DNA of 64,000 bases from an uncultured Dechloromonas sp. (GTDB lineage Bacteria > Pseudomonadota > Gammaproteobacteria > Burkholderiales > Rhodocyclaceae). The stretch spans positions 62,001 through 126,000 of the forward strand of contig NZ_CAMFKO010000006.1 of NCBI RefSeq assembly GCF_945957265.1. The letters run 5' to 3'. Each line of letters starts with the position of its first letter. Position 1 is the stretch's first letter. Under the pieces are notes generated by a model that searched no databases, was not told the origin of the DNA, and saw only the letters and a program-made list of their open reading frames with translations. Below are positions 43,926 through 54,990 of the stretch, piece by piece. Position numbers and translations under genes: made by a program.

Positions 43926-46745
43926 ATGCGAGCGGGGCCTTACTCCTGGCAGTCCCTGAAGACCCGACTGGCGCTTGTCACGCTCGCCATCTTCCTGGCC
44001 GCCCTCTGGTCGCTATCGTTCTACAGCTATCGCACCCTCCGCCACGACACCGCGCAACTGCTCGGAGAGCAGCAGTTCGCGACGGTTTCGGTGCTCGCCT
44101 CGGCGACCAACGACGAGCTTGAGCGACGTTTCATCGCGCTCGAGTCGGTCGCCCGGCATCTCGCGCCGGCCGCCCTCGGACCGGCCGCCGAACTACAGGC
44201 CTGGCTCGACAACCAGCCCATCCTGCTGCAGCTCTTCAATGCCGGCATCCGGATAACCGGAACCGACGCGGTTCCCCTTGCCGTGGCACCGAGATCGCCT
44301 GCACGCCTGGCTACCAGCTACGCCGATCGCGACTACATGCTTGCCGCGCTGAAGGATGGGAAGCGCGCCATCGGCCGGCCGACCATCGGCAAAGTGATTC
44401 AGTCCCCGCTCATCAGCCTGGCCGTACCGATCCGGAACGACCGGGGAACGATCATCGGCGCCGTTGCCGGCTCGATCAACCTGAGCGAGGCCAATTTCCT
44501 CGAGCGCAACATCGAGGCCCGGATCGGCAGCAATGTCGGCTTCCTGCTGATCGCCCCCGACCACCAGACGATCGTCACGGCCAGCGACAAGGCGCGCATC
44601 ATGCAGGCGGTGCCGGCCCCCGGCGCCAATGCCATGCATGACCGCTACATGCAGGGCTACGAAGGCTACGGGGTCGCCGTCAATTCGCGGGGCGTCGAGG
44701 AAATCTCAGCCAGCCGCCGCATTCCCCTGGCCGACTGGTTCGTCGTCACCATCCTGCCGACCGATACGGCATTTGCCCCGATCGAAGCGCTCTGGCAGAA
44801 AATGCTGCTCGCCACGCTGGTCCTCTCCGTGCTTGCCTGCCTGCTCACCTGGTGGGTGACGACCCATTTGCTGCGCCAGCGGCTCGCCCCCCTGACGGCC
44901 GCCACGCAGGCGCTGAACTCGCCCGTCTACGATCCGGGACTGCCGGACAGCCTGCCCGTCCTCTGCGCCGACGAAATCGGCGACCTGGTCAGCGCCTTCA
45001 ATCAGCTGCTCGCCACCTCGCGCCATCGCGAGGCGCTGCTCGGCCATCGAACCGAGGCACTGCTTTCCGAGCAGGCCGTGTCGAAGAAAACGGCGGCCGA
45101 ACTCGCCCAGGTCAACGCCCATCTCAACGCGCTCATCGAATACCTGCCCGACCTGTTGTGGCTGAAGGACCCGGACGGGGTGTACCTGGCCTGCAACCCC
45201 CGCTTCGAGGCCTTCTTCGGCGCCCCCAAGGAGAACATCCTCGGCCGCACCGACTACGACTTCGTCGACAAGGAACTGGCCGACTTTTTCCGGGAACACG
45301 ACCGCAAGGCCATGCAGCGCGGCGGACCGAGCGTCAACGAGGAGTGGATCACCTTTGCCAACGACGGGCATCGCGAACTGCTGGAGACGACCAAGGTACC
45401 GGTCGTCGACGGCCAGGGCGAGCTGATCGGCGTCCTCGGCATCGGGCACGACATTTCCGAGCGCAAGCGCAACGAAGCCGAACTGGAAAAACACCGCCGG
45501 CAGCTGGAAACGCTGGTCGGCGAGCGGACGACGGAGCTGCGCCAGGCCAAGGACCAGGCGGAAGCGGCCAACCGGGCGAAAAGCACCTTCCTGGCCAACA
45601 TGAGCCACGAGCTGCGGACGCCGATGAACGCCATCATGGGCATGACCGAAAGCGCCCTGCAGCGAACCGACGACCTGCAGCAAAAGGAACGGCTGAGCAA
45701 GGTCATGCACGCCTCCCGCCATCTCCTGGCGGTCATCAGCGACATTCTCGACCTGTCGAAAATAGAAGCCGAGCGGATGACCTTCGAGCAGACGGCATTC
45801 ACGCTCGACGGCATTCTGCGCGACATGGATGCCCTGCTCAGGGGCAAGGCCCAGGAAAAAGCGCTGCAGCTGGACATCGACCTGCCCGCAGCGCTGGGCA
45901 GACAGCGGCTTTGCGGCGATCCGGTCCGGCTGCGCCAGGTCATGATCAACCTCGTCGGCAACGCCATCAAATTCACCCCGCCGGGCGGCCGCGTCGATGT
46001 CCGCATCGCCGCCCTGGGCGACGGCGACGACGAATTGCACTACCGCGTCGAGGTGATCGACACCGGCATCGGCATTGCCGAATCCAGCCTGCCCCGGCTG
46101 TTCAACGCCTTCGAGCAGAGCGACAACACGATGACCCGCAAATATGGCGGCACGGGCCTGGGGCTGGCCATCTGCAAGCGGCTGATCGGCCTGATGGGGG
46201 GCGAGATCGGCGTCCGCAGCGAGGAGGGATCGGGCACCACCTTCTGGTTCACCCTGCGCCAGCTCAAGGCGACCGGCGCGACGGAAAACACCGACACGAT
46301 CGGCGAGGATGCATGCGCCGCCATTGCCCGCGAATTCTCCGGCCTGACCATCCTGCTTGCCGAGGACGAGCCGATCAACCAGGAGGTCACCTGCGAGCTG
46401 CTGATCGACAGCGGCCTGACGGTCGATGTTGCCGACGACGGCGCCGCGGCCGTCGACCTGGCGCGTCGCAAGCCCTACGCCCTGATCCTGATGGACATGC
46501 AGATGCCGGTGATGAACGGCATCGACGCCACCCGGGCCATTCGCGCGCTGCCCGGCTATGCCGGGGTCCCGGTCCTGGCCATGACCGCCAACGCCTTCGC
46601 CGAGGATCGCCAACGCTGCCTGGACGCGGGCATGAACGACCACATCGGCAAGCCGGTGGCGCCCGACATGCTGTTCCTGGCCATCCTCAAGTGGCTGCGC
46701 CGCACAAACGACAAGGCCGGCTCAGCGGCCGGCCCTGCGGGTTGA
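43926..46745 (+). CDS. Hybrid sensor histidine kinase (Cache-HAMP-PAS-HisKA-HATPase-REC)
   Basis: A 939-residue membrane kinase. It has a first transmembrane helix near residues 18-36, a periplasmic double-Cache-type sensor (about 40-290), a second helix near 295-318, and HAMP. A PAS domain opening with [18 protein letters not shown] (about 400) follows. The kinase core has phospho-acceptor His561 in [14 protein letters not shown] and intact N, G1 and G2 boxes. A C-terminal receiver has Asp857. There is no Hpt domain, so a separate phosphotransfer protein is expected. The start at 43926 is chosen for its ggag site; ATGs at 43896 and 43914 are alternatives. The ligand is unknown. Confidence 0.88.
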   Translation: MRAGPYSWQSLKTRLALVTLAIFLAALWSLSFYSYRTLRHDTAQLLGEQQFATVSVLASATNDELERRFIALESVARHLAPAALGPAAELQAWLDNQPILLQLFNAGIRITGTDAVPLAVAPRSPARLATSYADRDYMLAALKDGKRAIGRPTIGKVIQSPLISLAVPIRNDRGTIIGAVAGSINLSEANFLERNIEARIGSNVGFLLIAPDHQTIVTASDKARIMQAVPAPGANAMHDRYMQGYEGYGVAVNSRGVEEISASRRIPLADWFVVTILPTDTAFAPIEALWQKMLLATLVLSVLACLLTWWVTTHLLRQRLAPLTAATQALNSPVYDPGLPDSLPVLCADEIGDLVSAFNQLLATSRHREALLGHRTEALLSEQAVSKKTAAELAQVNAHLNALIEYLPDLLWLKDPDGVYLACNPRFEAFFGAPKENILGRTDYDFVDKELADFFREHDRKAMQRGGPSVNEEWITFANDGHRELLETTKVPVVDGQGELIGVLGIGHDISERKRNEAELEKHRRQLETLVGERTTELRQAKDQAEAANRAKSTFLANMSHELRTPMNAIMGMTESALQRTDDLQQKERLSKVMHASRHLLAVISDILDLSKIEAERMTFEQTAFTLDGILRDMDALLRGKAQEKALQLDIDLPAALGRQRLCGDPVRLRQVMINLVGNAIKFTPPGGRVDVRIAALGDGDDELHYRVEVIDTGIGIAESSLPRLFNAFEQSDNTMTRKYGGTGLGLAICKRLIGLMGGEIGVRSEEGSGTTFWFTLRQLKATGATENTDTIGEDACAAIAREFSGLTILLAEDEPINQEVTCELLIDSGLTVDVADDGAAAVDLARRKPYALILMDMQMPVMNGIDATRAIRALPGYAGVPVLAMTANAFAEDRQRCLDAGMNDHIGKPVAPDMLFLAILKWLRRTNDKAGSAAGPAG

Positions 46746-46758
46746 GCGGACGAAGGAA

Positions 46759-47082
46759 TCAGGCCTGCGCAATGCCCTCGAGCAATTGCTGCAATTCGCC
46801 GGAGTGGTACATCTCCTTCATGATGTCGCAGCCGCCGACGAACTCGCCCTTGATGTAGAGCTGCGGAATGGTCGGCCAGTTGGCGTATTCCTTGACGCCC
46901 TGGCGGATTTCCTCGTCGGCCAGCACGTTGACGGTGACGAAATCGTTGACGCCGCAGACCTTGAGGATCTGCACGGCGGTGGCCGAGAAACCGCACTGCG
47001 GGAAGCGGGCATCGCCCTTCATGTAGAGGACGACCGGGTTGCTGGTCACGGTTTCGCGGATGCGTTGCTGAACGTCGGACAT
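46759..47082 (-). CDS. grxD: Monothiol glutaredoxin, Grx4 family
   Basis: A 107-residue monothiol glutaredoxin with the CGFS active site (Cys30 in FPQCGFS), [16 protein letters not shown] glutathione-binding region and GGCDI. Grx4 proteins carry and insert iron-sulfur clusters. It is the last gene of the prfA-prmC-grxD run on the minus strand, a conserved order in betaproteobacteria. Length is normal. Confidence 0.95.
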   Translation of the reverse strand: MSDVQQRIRETVTSNPVVLYMKGDARFPQCGFSATAVQILKVCGVNDFVTVNVLADEEIRQGVKEYANWPTIPQLYIKGEFVGGCDIMKEMYHSGELQQLLEGIAQA

Positions 47083-47094
47083 GGAATCTCCAGA

Positions 47095-47919
47095 TTACAG
47101 TTGAGCGCCTGAAACACGGTCGATGCCGGCCAGGTCGGGATGAGTGAATGGGTCTTTGAACCCGGCGTCGGCCAATAAGTTCCGGCTGGCGGCCCCCTGG
47201 TCGTAGCCGTGCTCGAACAAAAGCCAGCCGCCGGGATTCAGGTGGGCTGCCGCCGCCGCCACGATGCGGCGGATGCAGGCCAGGCCGTTGCCGCCGGGCT
47301 GCAGGTCGCTCAGCGCCATGCGCGGCTCGTGCGGCAGGCCGTCGCGTTCGAGATGCGGGTCGCCGTCGGCGACGTAGGGCGGGTTGGAAACGATCAGGTC
47401 GAAGTGCCGGCCGGCCAGCGGGGCGAACCAGTCGCCGGCCTGGAAATCGATACGTGCCCCGAGGCGACCGGCATTGTTGCGGGCCACGGCCAGTGCGCCG
47501 GGCGACAGGTCGACCGCCGCCACGCTGGCGGCCGGACACTCGAGCGCCAGCGAGACGGCGACGATGCCGGAGCCGGTGCCGAGATCGACGACCGACGGCG
47601 ATGCCCTGCCCGCCAGCCTTTCCAGCGCCAGGTCGATGAGCACCTCGGTTTCCGGACGGGGAATCAGGACATCGGGCGAGACCTGGAAGACCCGGCCGCG
47701 GAACTCGGCCTCGCCGACCAGGTAGGCCAGCGGCTCGCCGGCGGCGCGGCGGGCCACCCACCCGGCGAACTGGTCGAAAGCCGGCGCGATGAGCGGCGTT
47801 TCCGGCCGCGCCAGCAGGTCGGCGTGCGTGCAGCCGGCGGCGTATTGCAGCAGCAGGCGGGCGTCGAGGCGGTCTATCTTCTGCCGCGCGAAGGCCAGCG
47901 CTTCGCCGAGCGTGGTCAT
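47095..47919 (-). CDS. prmC: Release-factor glutamine methyltransferase PrmC
   Basis: A 274-residue SAM-dependent enzyme that methylates the glutamine of the GGQ motif in release factors RF1 and RF2. The SAM loop VVDLGTGSGIVAVSLA (near residue 115) and the catalytic NPPYV motif (near residue 183) are intact, preceded by the VLIPRPETEVL segment. It lies two bases downstream of prfA, whose product is its substrate. The start at 47919 gives the normal N-terminus. Confidence 0.95.
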   Translation of the reverse strand: MTTLGEALAFARQKIDRLDARLLLQYAAGCTHADLLARPETPLIAPAFDQFAGWVARRAAGEPLAYLVGEAEFRGRVFQVSPDVLIPRPETEVLIDLALERLAGRASPSVVDLGTGSGIVAVSLALECPAASVAAVDLSPGALAVARNNAGRLGARIDFQAGDWFAPLAGRHFDLIVSNPPYVADGDPHLERDGLPHEPRMALSDLQPGGNGLACIRRIVAAAAAHLNPGGWLLFEHGYDQGAASRNLLADAGFKDPFTHPDLAGIDRVSGAQL

Positions 47920-47921
47920 GC

Positions 47922-49004
47922 TCAGTTCTGTTCCGCCAGTTCGGCCAGCTGGTCGGCCTGGTGCTCCGAGGCCAACGCGCCGAGCAGCTCGTCCATGTCG
48001 CCGTCCATGATCGCGGCGATCTTGTACAGCGTCAGGTTGATACGGTGGTCGGTGATGCGCCCTTGCGGGAAATTGTAGGTGCGGATGCGCTCGGAACGGT
48101 CGCCGGAGCCGATCAGGCTCTTGCGGGTGCTGGCGATGGCGCTTTGCTGGGCGCGCACCTGCACGTCCTTGATGCGGGCGGCGAGCACGCGCATGGCCGA
48201 GGCCTTGTTGGCGTGCTGCGAGCGGCCGTCCTGGCATTCGGCGACGATGCCGGTCGGGATGTGCGTGATGCGCACCGCCGAGTCGGTCTTGTTGATGTGC
48301 TGGCCGCCGGCGCCGGAGGCGCGGAAGGTGTCGATGCGCAGGTCGGCCGGGTTGAGGTTCACGTCCTCGACCTCGTCGGCCTCCGGCATCACCGCCACGG
48401 TACAGGCCGAGGTGTGGATGCGGCCCTGGGTCTCGGTTTCCGGCACGCGCTGCACGCGATGGCCGCCGGATTCGAACTTCAGCCGCGAATAGGCGCCGTT
48501 GCCGGCCAGCCGGCAGATGATTTCGCGATAGCCGCCGAGTTCCGACTCGCTGGCCGACATGATCTCGACCTGCCAGCGCTGGCGCTCGGCGTAGCGCGAA
48601 TACATGCGGAAGAGGTCGCCGGCGAACAGCGCCGACTCGTCGCCGCCGGTGCCGGCACGGATTTCGAGCAGGACGTTCTTTTCGTCGTTGGGGTCCCTGG
48701 GCAGCAGCAGCTTCTGCAGTTCGACCTCGAGTTCGGGCAGGCGCGCCTTGGCCGCGGCCATTTCCTCTTCGGCGAAGTCGCGCATGTCCGGGTCGGCGAG
48801 CATGGCCTCGGCTTCGGCCAGATCGTTTTCCGCCTGGCGGAAGGCATTGAACTGGATGGCCACCGGCTCGACCTCGGCCCGTTCGCGCGACAGCTTGCGG
48901 AACTGATCCATGTCGTTGGCCGCATCGGGCGAAGCCAGCATGCGGTCGATTTCGTCGAGGCGATCGACCAGCAACTCCAGTTTTTGGCGAATGCTCGATT
49001 TCAT
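47922..49004 (-). CDS. prfA: Peptide chain release factor 1
   Basis: A 360-residue RF1. The GGQ motif (in [15 protein letters not shown], near residue 230) and the upstream [16 protein letters not shown] block are intact. It terminates translation at UAA and UAG. The start at 49004 gives the usual [11 protein letters not shown]-terminus. In many betaproteobacteria prfA directly follows hemA; here a diguanylate cyclase on the opposite strand lies between them. Confidence 0.97.
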   Translation of the reverse strand: MKSSIRQKLELLVDRLDEIDRMLASPDAANDMDQFRKLSRERAEVEPVAIQFNAFRQAENDLAEAEAMLADPDMRDFAEEEMAAAKARLPELEVELQKLLLPRDPNDEKNVLLEIRAGTGGDESALFAGDLFRMYSRYAERQRWQVEIMSASESELGGYREIICRLAGNGAYSRLKFESGGHRVQRVPETETQGRIHTSACTVAVMPEADEVEDVNLNPADLRIDTFRASGAGGQHINKTDSAVRITHIPTGIVAECQDGRSQHANKASAMRVLAARIKDVQVRAQQSAIASTRKSLIGSGDRSERIRTYNFPQGRITDHRINLTLYKIAAIMDGDMDELLGALASEHQADQLAELAEQN

Positions 49005-49081
49005 CGGGAAGATCTGCCAGGTAATTGATTCAGGGGGCGAAATTCTAACCGAGATCACCATTGATCGGCGACGAATGGCAA

Positions 49082-49110
49082 TTGCCCGCGACGATCTATG
49101 ACGTGATAAT
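49082..49110 (+). promoter_or_regulatory. Possible sigma-70 promoter of the GGDEF response regulator
   Basis: TTGCCC and GATAAT are separated by 17 bases, ending 23 bases before the start codon at 49134. This would leave a short leader. Fit is moderate. Confidence 0.35.
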
Positions 49111-49133
49111 GGCCCACCTTCAGGCCCGCCCCC

Positions 49134-50759
49134 ATGCACGAAGTCTCCCACTCCCTCATTGCCCTGGCGAAAACGCTCGACCTCCGCTGGCAGCACTACC
49201 GCAGCAGCGGAGAATTCGACCAGTTCGTCGAGTTCACCCTGTCGCTGAACGGCCTGACCGAGCGCCTCACCCAGCAGAACCTGCCGGGGCTGGCCGGCGC
49301 CTGCCAGGAGTTGGAAAACCGCGCCCTGGCCTGCCTCACCGACCACAGCCTGCGCCCGGTTTCCGACGAGCAGTCGGCAGCCATCAGTCAGCAACTGAAC
49401 GTCATCCTGCAGCTGCTCCTCCGCCACGAGACGCCGGCCGTGATGGCCAAGCGCCTGTCCGACGCGACGGACGACGAGCGCGACCCGTGGATACGCCAGC
49501 GCAACATCCTGATCGTCTCGCGCCCCGGCCACGCCTGGAGCGCCGCCCTGGTCGAGCAACTCGCGTTCTACGGCTTCCGCCCCCAGGCCGTCGGCTGGGA
49601 CGAGACGCCCGCGGCAGGCGAGGAGCCGCTGGCCATCATCATCGTCCCCGACCAGGAAAACAGCATCTATCCGCAGCACGCGCTGGCCGCCCTGCAAAAG
49701 CTGCGCGCCCGCCACCTGGCCAGCTATGTCTATTGCCTCTCGGTGCCGCCCGCGCTGGAAGCCATCGTCAACCTCCAGCGCGCCGGCGCCAACGTGTGCA
49801 TTCCGGCGGAATACCGGCTGAGCGACATGCTCTCGCGCATTCTCGACCTGGTCGAAAGCCGTGAACAGGAAACCCACCGCGTCCTCATCGTCGAGGACTC
49901 GAAGACGGCGACCGCGCACATCCAGCGCGCCCTCGAACTGCACGGCATCGACAGCCGCGCCATCAACACGCCGCTGTCCCTGCTCCAGGCCTGCGCCGAC
50001 TACCGTCCGCACGCCATCCTGATGGACATGTACATGCCCTTCTGCACCGGCGTCGAGGTGACCCGCGCCCTGCGCCAGATTCCCGAATACCAGTCCGTCC
50101 CGGTCATCTACCTGTCCGGCGAAACCGACATCGGGCAACAGGTCGAGGCGCTGCGTCTGGGCGGCGACCAGTTCCTGACCAAGCCGGCCAACCCGATCAT
50201 CCTGAGCGCCGTGGTCAAGACCAAGATCGACCGCTATCGCGACATGTTGCGCTCCGGGCGCCACGACAGCCTGACCGGCCTGCTCAACCATTCGGCCGCC
50301 AAGGAACAACTGGAGCACATGCTGCGCCGCGCCCTGCCGGCCGGCCACCTGAGCGTGGCGATGATCGACATCGACCGCTTCAAGTCGATCAACGACAACT
50401 ACGGACACCCGGTGGGCGACCAGGTCATCCGCAGCCTGGCCTGGCTGCTGCGCGGACGCCTGCGCAACACCGACCTGATCGGGCGCTACGGCGGGGAGGA
50501 ATTCATCGTCGCGCTGGGCGGTGTCGACGCCGGCCAGGCGACGACCCTGCTCGAGCGCATCCGCGAGGATTTCGCCCGCCTGCCGCATGCCCACGGACGC
50601 GGTGCGCTGCGCGCCAGCTTCAGTTGCGGCATTGCCGCCCTGCCCGCCTACGCTACCAGCAGCTCGCTGATCGAAGCAGCCGACGAGGCGCTGCTGCAGG
50701 CCAAGCGCGAGGGACGCAACCGGCTTGTCGCCGCCGGCCGCAGGCGGCCGGAACAGTAG
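49134..50759 (+). CDS. Response regulator diguanylate cyclase (pseudo-receiver, receiver, GGDEF)
   Basis: A 541-residue protein. The N-terminal helical region is followed by a receiver-like segment (about residues 122-240) lacking a phospho-acceptor Asp, then a true receiver starting at [12 protein letters not shown] with Asp in [10 protein letters not shown]. The GGDEF domain has active site GGEEF and an inhibitory-site RNTD placed five residues before it. It should make cyclic-di-GMP with product feedback. The cognate kinase is unknown. It ends six bases from the convergent hemA stop and splits hemA from prfA. Confidence 0.88.
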   Translation: MHEVSHSLIALAKTLDLRWQHYRSSGEFDQFVEFTLSLNGLTERLTQQNLPGLAGACQELENRALACLTDHSLRPVSDEQSAAISQQLNVILQLLLRHETPAVMAKRLSDATDDERDPWIRQRNILIVSRPGHAWSAALVEQLAFYGFRPQAVGWDETPAAGEEPLAIIIVPDQENSIYPQHALAALQKLRARHLASYVYCLSVPPALEAIVNLQRAGANVCIPAEYRLSDMLSRILDLVESREQETHRVLIVEDSKTATAHIQRALELHGIDSRAINTPLSLLQACADYRPHAILMDMYMPFCTGVEVTRALRQIPEYQSVPVIYLSGETDIGQQVEALRLGGDQFLTKPANPIILSAVVKTKIDRYRDMLRSGRHDSLTGLLNHSAAKEQLEHMLRRALPAGHLSVAMIDIDRFKSINDNYGHPVGDQVIRSLAWLLRGRLRNTDLIGRYGGEEFIVALGGVDAGQATTLLERIREDFARLPHAHGRGALRASFSCGIAALPAYATSSSLIEAADEALLQAKREGRNRLVAAGRRRPEQ

Positions 50760-50765
50760 CCCTTC

Positions 50766-52016
50766 TTAATCGCCGGCGTGCAGGTGGAAGAGGCGTGCCG
50801 CCGCTGCCTGGAGCTCGGCGCGCTCGCCGGCATCGGCCGCATTCAGGGTCTGGGTGGGCGCGTGCAGGAACTTGTTGGTCAGGCGATGCGCCAGGTGATC
50901 GAGCACTTTCTCGGGGTTTTCGCCCTTGGCCAGCAGCTTCAGCGCATGCTCCATCTCGTGGCGACGCATGCGTTCCGCCGAATCGCGCAAGGAACGGATG
51001 ACCGGCACGGTATCGCGCGATTCCAGCCAGCCGAGGAAATCCTTGACCCGGTTGGCGATGATGTCCTCGGCCTCGACCACGGCAGCCTGCCGCGACTCCA
51101 GGCCGCTCTCGACCACCTGCGCCAGGTCGTCGACGGTGTAGAGGAAGACGTCGTCGAGGCGGCCGACCTCCTCCTCGATGTCGCGCGGGACAGCCAGGTC
51201 GACCATGAACATCGGCCGGTGACGGCGCGCCTTGATGGCCCGCTCGACCATGCCCAGACCGATGATCGGCAGCGGGCTGGCGGTACAGGAAACGACGATG
51301 TCGTGGGCGGCCAGGTGCTCGCCCAGTTCGTCGAGACGGATGGCGGAGCCGCCGTACTGCTCGGCCAGCGCCCGACCGCGCTCGATGGTGCGGTTGGCGA
51401 TGGTGACCTGCTTCGGCTTGTTGGCGCAGAAGTGGGCGGCGCACAGTTCGATCATCTCGCCGGCGCCGATGAACAGGATGCGCTGGTCGCCAATCGACTC
51501 GAAGATGCGCTCGGCCAGGTGCACGCCGGCCGCCGCCATGGAGACGATGTTGGCGCCGATGGCCGTGGTGCTGCGCACTTCCTTGGCGACCGAGAAGGAG
51601 CGCTGGAAGAGCTTGTGCAGCTGGGTGCCGAGCGTGCCGTTTTCCTCGGCGGCGCGCACCGCGTCCTTCATCTGGCCGAGGATCTGCGGTTCGCCGATGA
51701 CCATCGAGTCGAGACCGCTGGCGACGCGGAAGGCGTGGCGGATGGCCGCCGGCTGGTCGTGGGTGTAGACGTAGGGCACCAGTTCGTTGCGCGGCACCTG
51801 GTGGTACTGGGACAGCCAGTCGATCACCACGTCCGGCGACTCGGCCGCACAGTAGATTTCGGTGCGGTTGCAGGTGGACAGGATGGCCACCTCGCGCACC
51901 GGCCGTTCGCTGGTCAGGTCGGCCAGCGCGTGTCCCAATTTGTCGGCGCCGAACGCCACCCGCTCACGGATGGCGAGGGGTGCGGAATGGTGGTTGATGC
52001 CGAGGGTAAATATCAC
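50766..52016 (-). CDS. hemA: Glutamyl-tRNA reductase
   Basis: A 416-residue enzyme that reduces glutamyl-tRNA to glutamate-1-semialdehyde, the first committed step of tetrapyrrole synthesis. The nucleophile Cys49 lies in [10 protein letters not shown]; the [12 protein letters not shown] block and NADPH-binding domain are typical. Length is normal. Its product feeds hemC-D and hemF in this window. A TATAAT-like box lies 33 bases upstream of the start. Confidence 0.96.
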   Translation of the reverse strand: MIFTLGINHHSAPLAIRERVAFGADKLGHALADLTSERPVREVAILSTCNRTEIYCAAESPDVVIDWLSQYHQVPRNELVPYVYTHDQPAAIRHAFRVASGLDSMVIGEPQILGQMKDAVRAAEENGTLGTQLHKLFQRSFSVAKEVRSTTAIGANIVSMAAAGVHLAERIFESIGDQRILFIGAGEMIELCAAHFCANKPKQVTIANRTIERGRALAEQYGGSAIRLDELGEHLAAHDIVVSCTASPLPIIGLGMVERAIKARRHRPMFMVDLAVPRDIEEEVGRLDDVFLYTVDDLAQVVESGLESRQAAVVEAEDIIANRVKDFLGWLESRDTVPVIRSLRDSAERMRRHEMEHALKLLAKGENPEKVLDHLAHRLTNKFLHAPTQTLNAADAGERAELQAAAARLFHLHAGD

Positions 52017-52048
52017 CGGGTACGGTTGTGCGAACGGAGTGGGGGCCG

Positions 52049-52054
52049 ATTATA
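52049..52054 (-). promoter_or_regulatory. Consensus -10 box upstream of hemA
   Basis: A perfect TATAAT on the minus strand ends 33 bases upstream of the hemA ATG. The -35 region is GC-rich and not recognisable, so an activator may be needed. Confidence 0.4.
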
Positions 52055-52087
52055 GCACCCGCCCCCGGCCGCCCGATTTGCCCCGGA

Positions 52088-53155
52088 TCAGAACAGGAAG
52101 GGCTGTTTGTCGGGACCGGCCTGCACCTGCGCGTCGGCACCGAAGACCCGCATCTGGCGGGGCCTGAACCACACCGACTGGCCGACCGCCAGTTGCAGGG
52201 CCTCGTGACGCTCGCGCGACAGCTCGACCTCGACGATCTCCTGGCCGTGCAGCAACTCGACGCGAACCACCGGCCCGATCGGATGGACGTGCTGCACGGT
52301 CGCCTCCAGGCTGCCCTCGCTGAGCGCATGGCTGATGTCGATATCGTGCGGACGGACGAAGGCGGTCGCCTTCTCCGGCGCTTCGCAGCGCTCGACCTCG
52401 GCATAGCCGCCCTGCACCCGGCTGTGGAAGACGTTCACATTGCCGAGGAACTGGTAGACGAAGGGCGAGGCCGGCGCCGAGTACACCTCGTCCGGCGAGC
52501 CGATCTGCTCGATCCTGCCGTGGTTCATCACCACGACGCGGTCGGCGACTTCCAGCGCCTCTTCCTGGTCGTGGGTCACGAACACCGACGAGATGTGCAT
52601 GTCGTCGTGCAGGCGGCGCAGCCAGCGGCGCAGTTCCTTGCGCACCTTGGTGTCGAGCGCGCCGAACGGCTCGTCGAGCAGCAGCACCTTGGGCTCGACG
52701 GCCAGCGCCCGGGCCAGCGCGATGCGCTGGCGCTGGCCGCCGGACAGCTGCGACGGATAGCGGTCGGCCAGCCAGTCGAGCTGGACCAGGCCGAGCAGTT
52801 CCATGACCCGGCGCCTGATTTCGGCGTCGGACGGCCGCTCCTTGCGCGGCTTGACGCGCAGGCCGAAGGCGACGTTCTCGAACACCGTCATGTGGCGGAA
52901 CAGCGCGTAATGCTGGAAGACGAAGCCGACGTTGCGGTCGCGGGCGTGCAGGTGGGTGGCCTCGGCGCCGGAGAACAGGATCTCGCCCTGATCGGCCGTT
53001 TCCATGCCGGCGATGATGCGCAGCAAGGTGGTCTTGCCGCAGCCGGAGGGGCCGAGCAGCGCGACCAGTTCGCCGGTCGGGATGTCGAGGTTGATGTTGT
53101 CGAGCGCGACGAAGTTGCCGAAGCGCTTGGAGATGTTGCGGATTTCGATGCTCAT
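52088..53155 (-). CDS. cysA: Sulfate/thiosulfate ABC transporter ATPase CysA
   Basis: A 355-residue ABC ATPase. Walker [10 protein letters not shown] (about residues 35-43), signature [14 protein letters not shown] and Walker [13 protein letters not shown] are intact; a C-terminal TOBE-like regulatory domain follows. It powers sulfate and thiosulfate uptake with CysT, CysW and the binding protein encoded just upstream. It overlaps cysW by 4 bases. In this sulfur-oxidising context, thiosulfate may also be a substrate. Confidence 0.95.
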   Translation of the reverse strand: MSIEIRNISKRFGNFVALDNINLDIPTGELVALLGPSGCGKTTLLRIIAGMETADQGEILFSGAEATHLHARDRNVGFVFQHYALFRHMTVFENVAFGLRVKPRKERPSDAEIRRRVMELLGLVQLDWLADRYPSQLSGGQRQRIALARALAVEPKVLLLDEPFGALDTKVRKELRRWLRRLHDDMHISSVFVTHDQEEALEVADRVVVMNHGRIEQIGSPDEVYSAPASPFVYQFLGNVNVFHSRVQGGYAEVERCEAPEKATAFVRPHDIDISHALSEGSLEATVQHVHPIGPVVRVELLHGQEIVEVELSRERHEALQLAVGQSVWFRPRQMRVFGADAQVQAGPDKQPFLF

Positions 53156-54027
53156 GAGGTTTTCTCGCCGGGGAGTTCAGCGTTCAGCATGTCGGTCTCG
53201 GCCTTCATGCGCCATTCGACGACGGTCTTGGCCACCAGCGTCACCAGCGCCAGCAGCGCCAGCACCGAGGCGGCGGCAAAAGCGCCGATCGCGTTGTATT
53301 CGTTGTAGAGGATTTCGACGTGCAGCGGCAGGGTGTTGGTTTCGCCGCGGATATGCCCGGAAACCACGCTGACCGCGCCGAATTCGCCCATCGCCCGGGC
53401 ATTCGACAGGATGACGCCGTAGAGCAGGCCCCACTTGATGTTGGGCAGGGTCACGCGCCAGAACATCTGCCAGCCGGAGGCGCCGAGCGACACCGCCGCC
53501 TCCTCCTCGTCCTTGCCCTGCGACTGCATCAGCGGGATCAATTCGCGGGCGATGAAGGGGAAGGTGATGAACAGCGTCGCGAGGATCATGCCCGGCACGG
53601 CGAAGATGATTTTCAGGTCGTGCGCCGCCATCCATTCGCCGAAATAACCCTGCGAGCCGAACATCAGGATGAAGATCAGGCCGGCGACGACCGGCGATAC
53701 GGCGAACGGCAGGTCGATCAGCGTGATGAGCAGGCTCTTGCCCCTGAAGTCGAACTTGGCGATAGCCCAGGCCGCCGCCACGCCGAACAGGATATTGAAG
53801 GGCAGCACGGCCAGCGCGATGACGATGGTCAGCCAGATCGCCGAGCGGGTTTCCGGCTCCTTCAGCGCTTCGAGATAGATCGGCAGGCCCTGCGCCAGGG
53901 CTTCGACGAAGACGGCGATCAGCGGCAGGCCGAGGAAGAAGAACAGGAAGCCGAGGCCGACCGTGAGCAGCAGGGTGCGTACCCAGGCCGGTTCCTGCGT
54001 GGCGCGGGTCAGTTTGTTGGCCCTCAT
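53152..54027 (-). CDS. cysW: Sulfate/thiosulfate ABC transporter permease CysW
   Basis: A 291-residue permease with about six transmembrane helices. It has the cytoplasmic EAA-type loop [24 protein letters not shown] (near residue 170) and the family's [19 protein letters not shown] segment. It forms the membrane channel with CysT. Gene order and 4-base overlaps on both sides are standard for this transporter. Confidence 0.94.
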   Translation of the reverse strand: MRANKLTRATQEPAWVRTLLLTVGLGFLFFFLGLPLIAVFVEALAQGLPIYLEALKEPETRSAIWLTIVIALAVLPFNILFGVAAAWAIAKFDFRGKSLLITLIDLPFAVSPVVAGLIFILMFGSQGYFGEWMAAHDLKIIFAVPGMILATLFITFPFIARELIPLMQSQGKDEEEAAVSLGASGWQMFWRVTLPNIKWGLLYGVILSNARAMGEFGAVSVVSGHIRGETNTLPLHVEILYNEYNAIGAFAAASVLALLALVTLVAKTVVEWRMKAETDMLNAELPGEKTS

Positions 54028-54899
54028 GCTTCACCCGCCTTCGCCTTGCCGGCGGCGACTTCCAGCGGCTCGCTGTTCTTGTGCCGGTTGGCGGCCCACC
54101 ACTGCAAGGCGTTGATGACCAGCAGCAGCACGAAGGAGATGGCCAGCATGACCACGGCCAGCGCCGTCGCGCCGAGCACGTCGTACTGTTCCAGCTTGGA
54201 GATGATCAGCAGCGGCACGATTTCGGAAATCAGCGGCAGGTTGCCGGCGATGAAGATGACCGAGCCGAATTCGCCGAGCGCGCGGGCGAAGGCCAGCGCG
54301 AACCCGGTGAGCAGCGCCGGGCCGATGGCCGGAAAGATCACCTTGACGAAGGTCTGCCAGCGCGAGGCGCCGAGCGAGGCGGCGGCTTCCTCGACCTCGG
54401 TCTCGATATCCTCGATCACCGGCTGCAGCGTGCGCACGACGAAGGGCAGGGTGATGAAGGTCAGCGCCACGATGATGCCGAGCGGCGTGTAGGCGACCTT
54501 GATGCCCAGCGGCTCGAGATGGCTGCCCAGCCAGCCGTTGCCGGCATACAGCGTGGCCAGGGTGATGCCCGCCACCGCGGTCGGCAGCGCGAAGGGCAGA
54601 TCGACCAGCGCATCGACGAAGCGCTTGCCCGGAAAGGGGTAGCGCACCAGGATCCAGGCGACGATCAGGCCGAAGAAGGCATTGATCGAGGCGGCCAGCA
54701 GCGACGACATGAAAGTGACGCGAAAGGCGGCCAGCGAGCGTTCGCCGAGGGCGATGTCGAGAATCTGGCCGAAGCCGAGCTCGGACGCCTTGAGGACCAT
54801 GCCGCCCAGGGGCAGCAGGATGAGCAGCGAGAGATAGACCAAGGTGTAACCCAGCGCCAGGCCGAAGCCGGGCAACACGCGTTGGGGTTTAGCGGACAT
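54024..54899 (-). CDS. cysT: Sulfate/thiosulfate ABC transporter permease CysT (CysU)
   Basis: A 291-residue permease with six predicted helices. It carries EEAAASLGASRWQTFVKVIFPAI (EAA loop) and the ARALGEFGSVIFIAGNLP segment that marks CysT/CysU. It is the heterodimer partner of CysW. It follows the binding-protein gene after 91 bases, a gap that holds no obvious terminator. Confidence 0.94.
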   Translation of the reverse strand: MSAKPQRVLPGFGLALGYTLVYLSLLILLPLGGMVLKASELGFGQILDIALGERSLAAFRVTFMSSLLAASINAFFGLIVAWILVRYPFPGKRFVDALVDLPFALPTAVAGITLATLYAGNGWLGSHLEPLGIKVAYTPLGIIVALTFITLPFVVRTLQPVIEDIETEVEEAAASLGASRWQTFVKVIFPAIGPALLTGFALAFARALGEFGSVIFIAGNLPLISEIVPLLIISKLEQYDVLGATALAVVMLAISFVLLLVINALQWWAANRHKNSEPLEVAAGKAKAGEA

Positions 54900-54990
54900 A
54901 GGAATTCATTCTGGGAGCGATTGTTCTGAGCGGGCGCAACAAAGGCAACGGCCGGGCAACCCCGGCCGCCGATGCGCCAGGATCGCAGGC

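Noticed and set aside
50236..50254. Further copy of the structured-element apical motif (CGCTATCGCGACATG)
   Set aside because: It lies inside the diguanylate cyclase coding sequence, lacks the rest of the core and the pairing arms, and is explained by codon usage.
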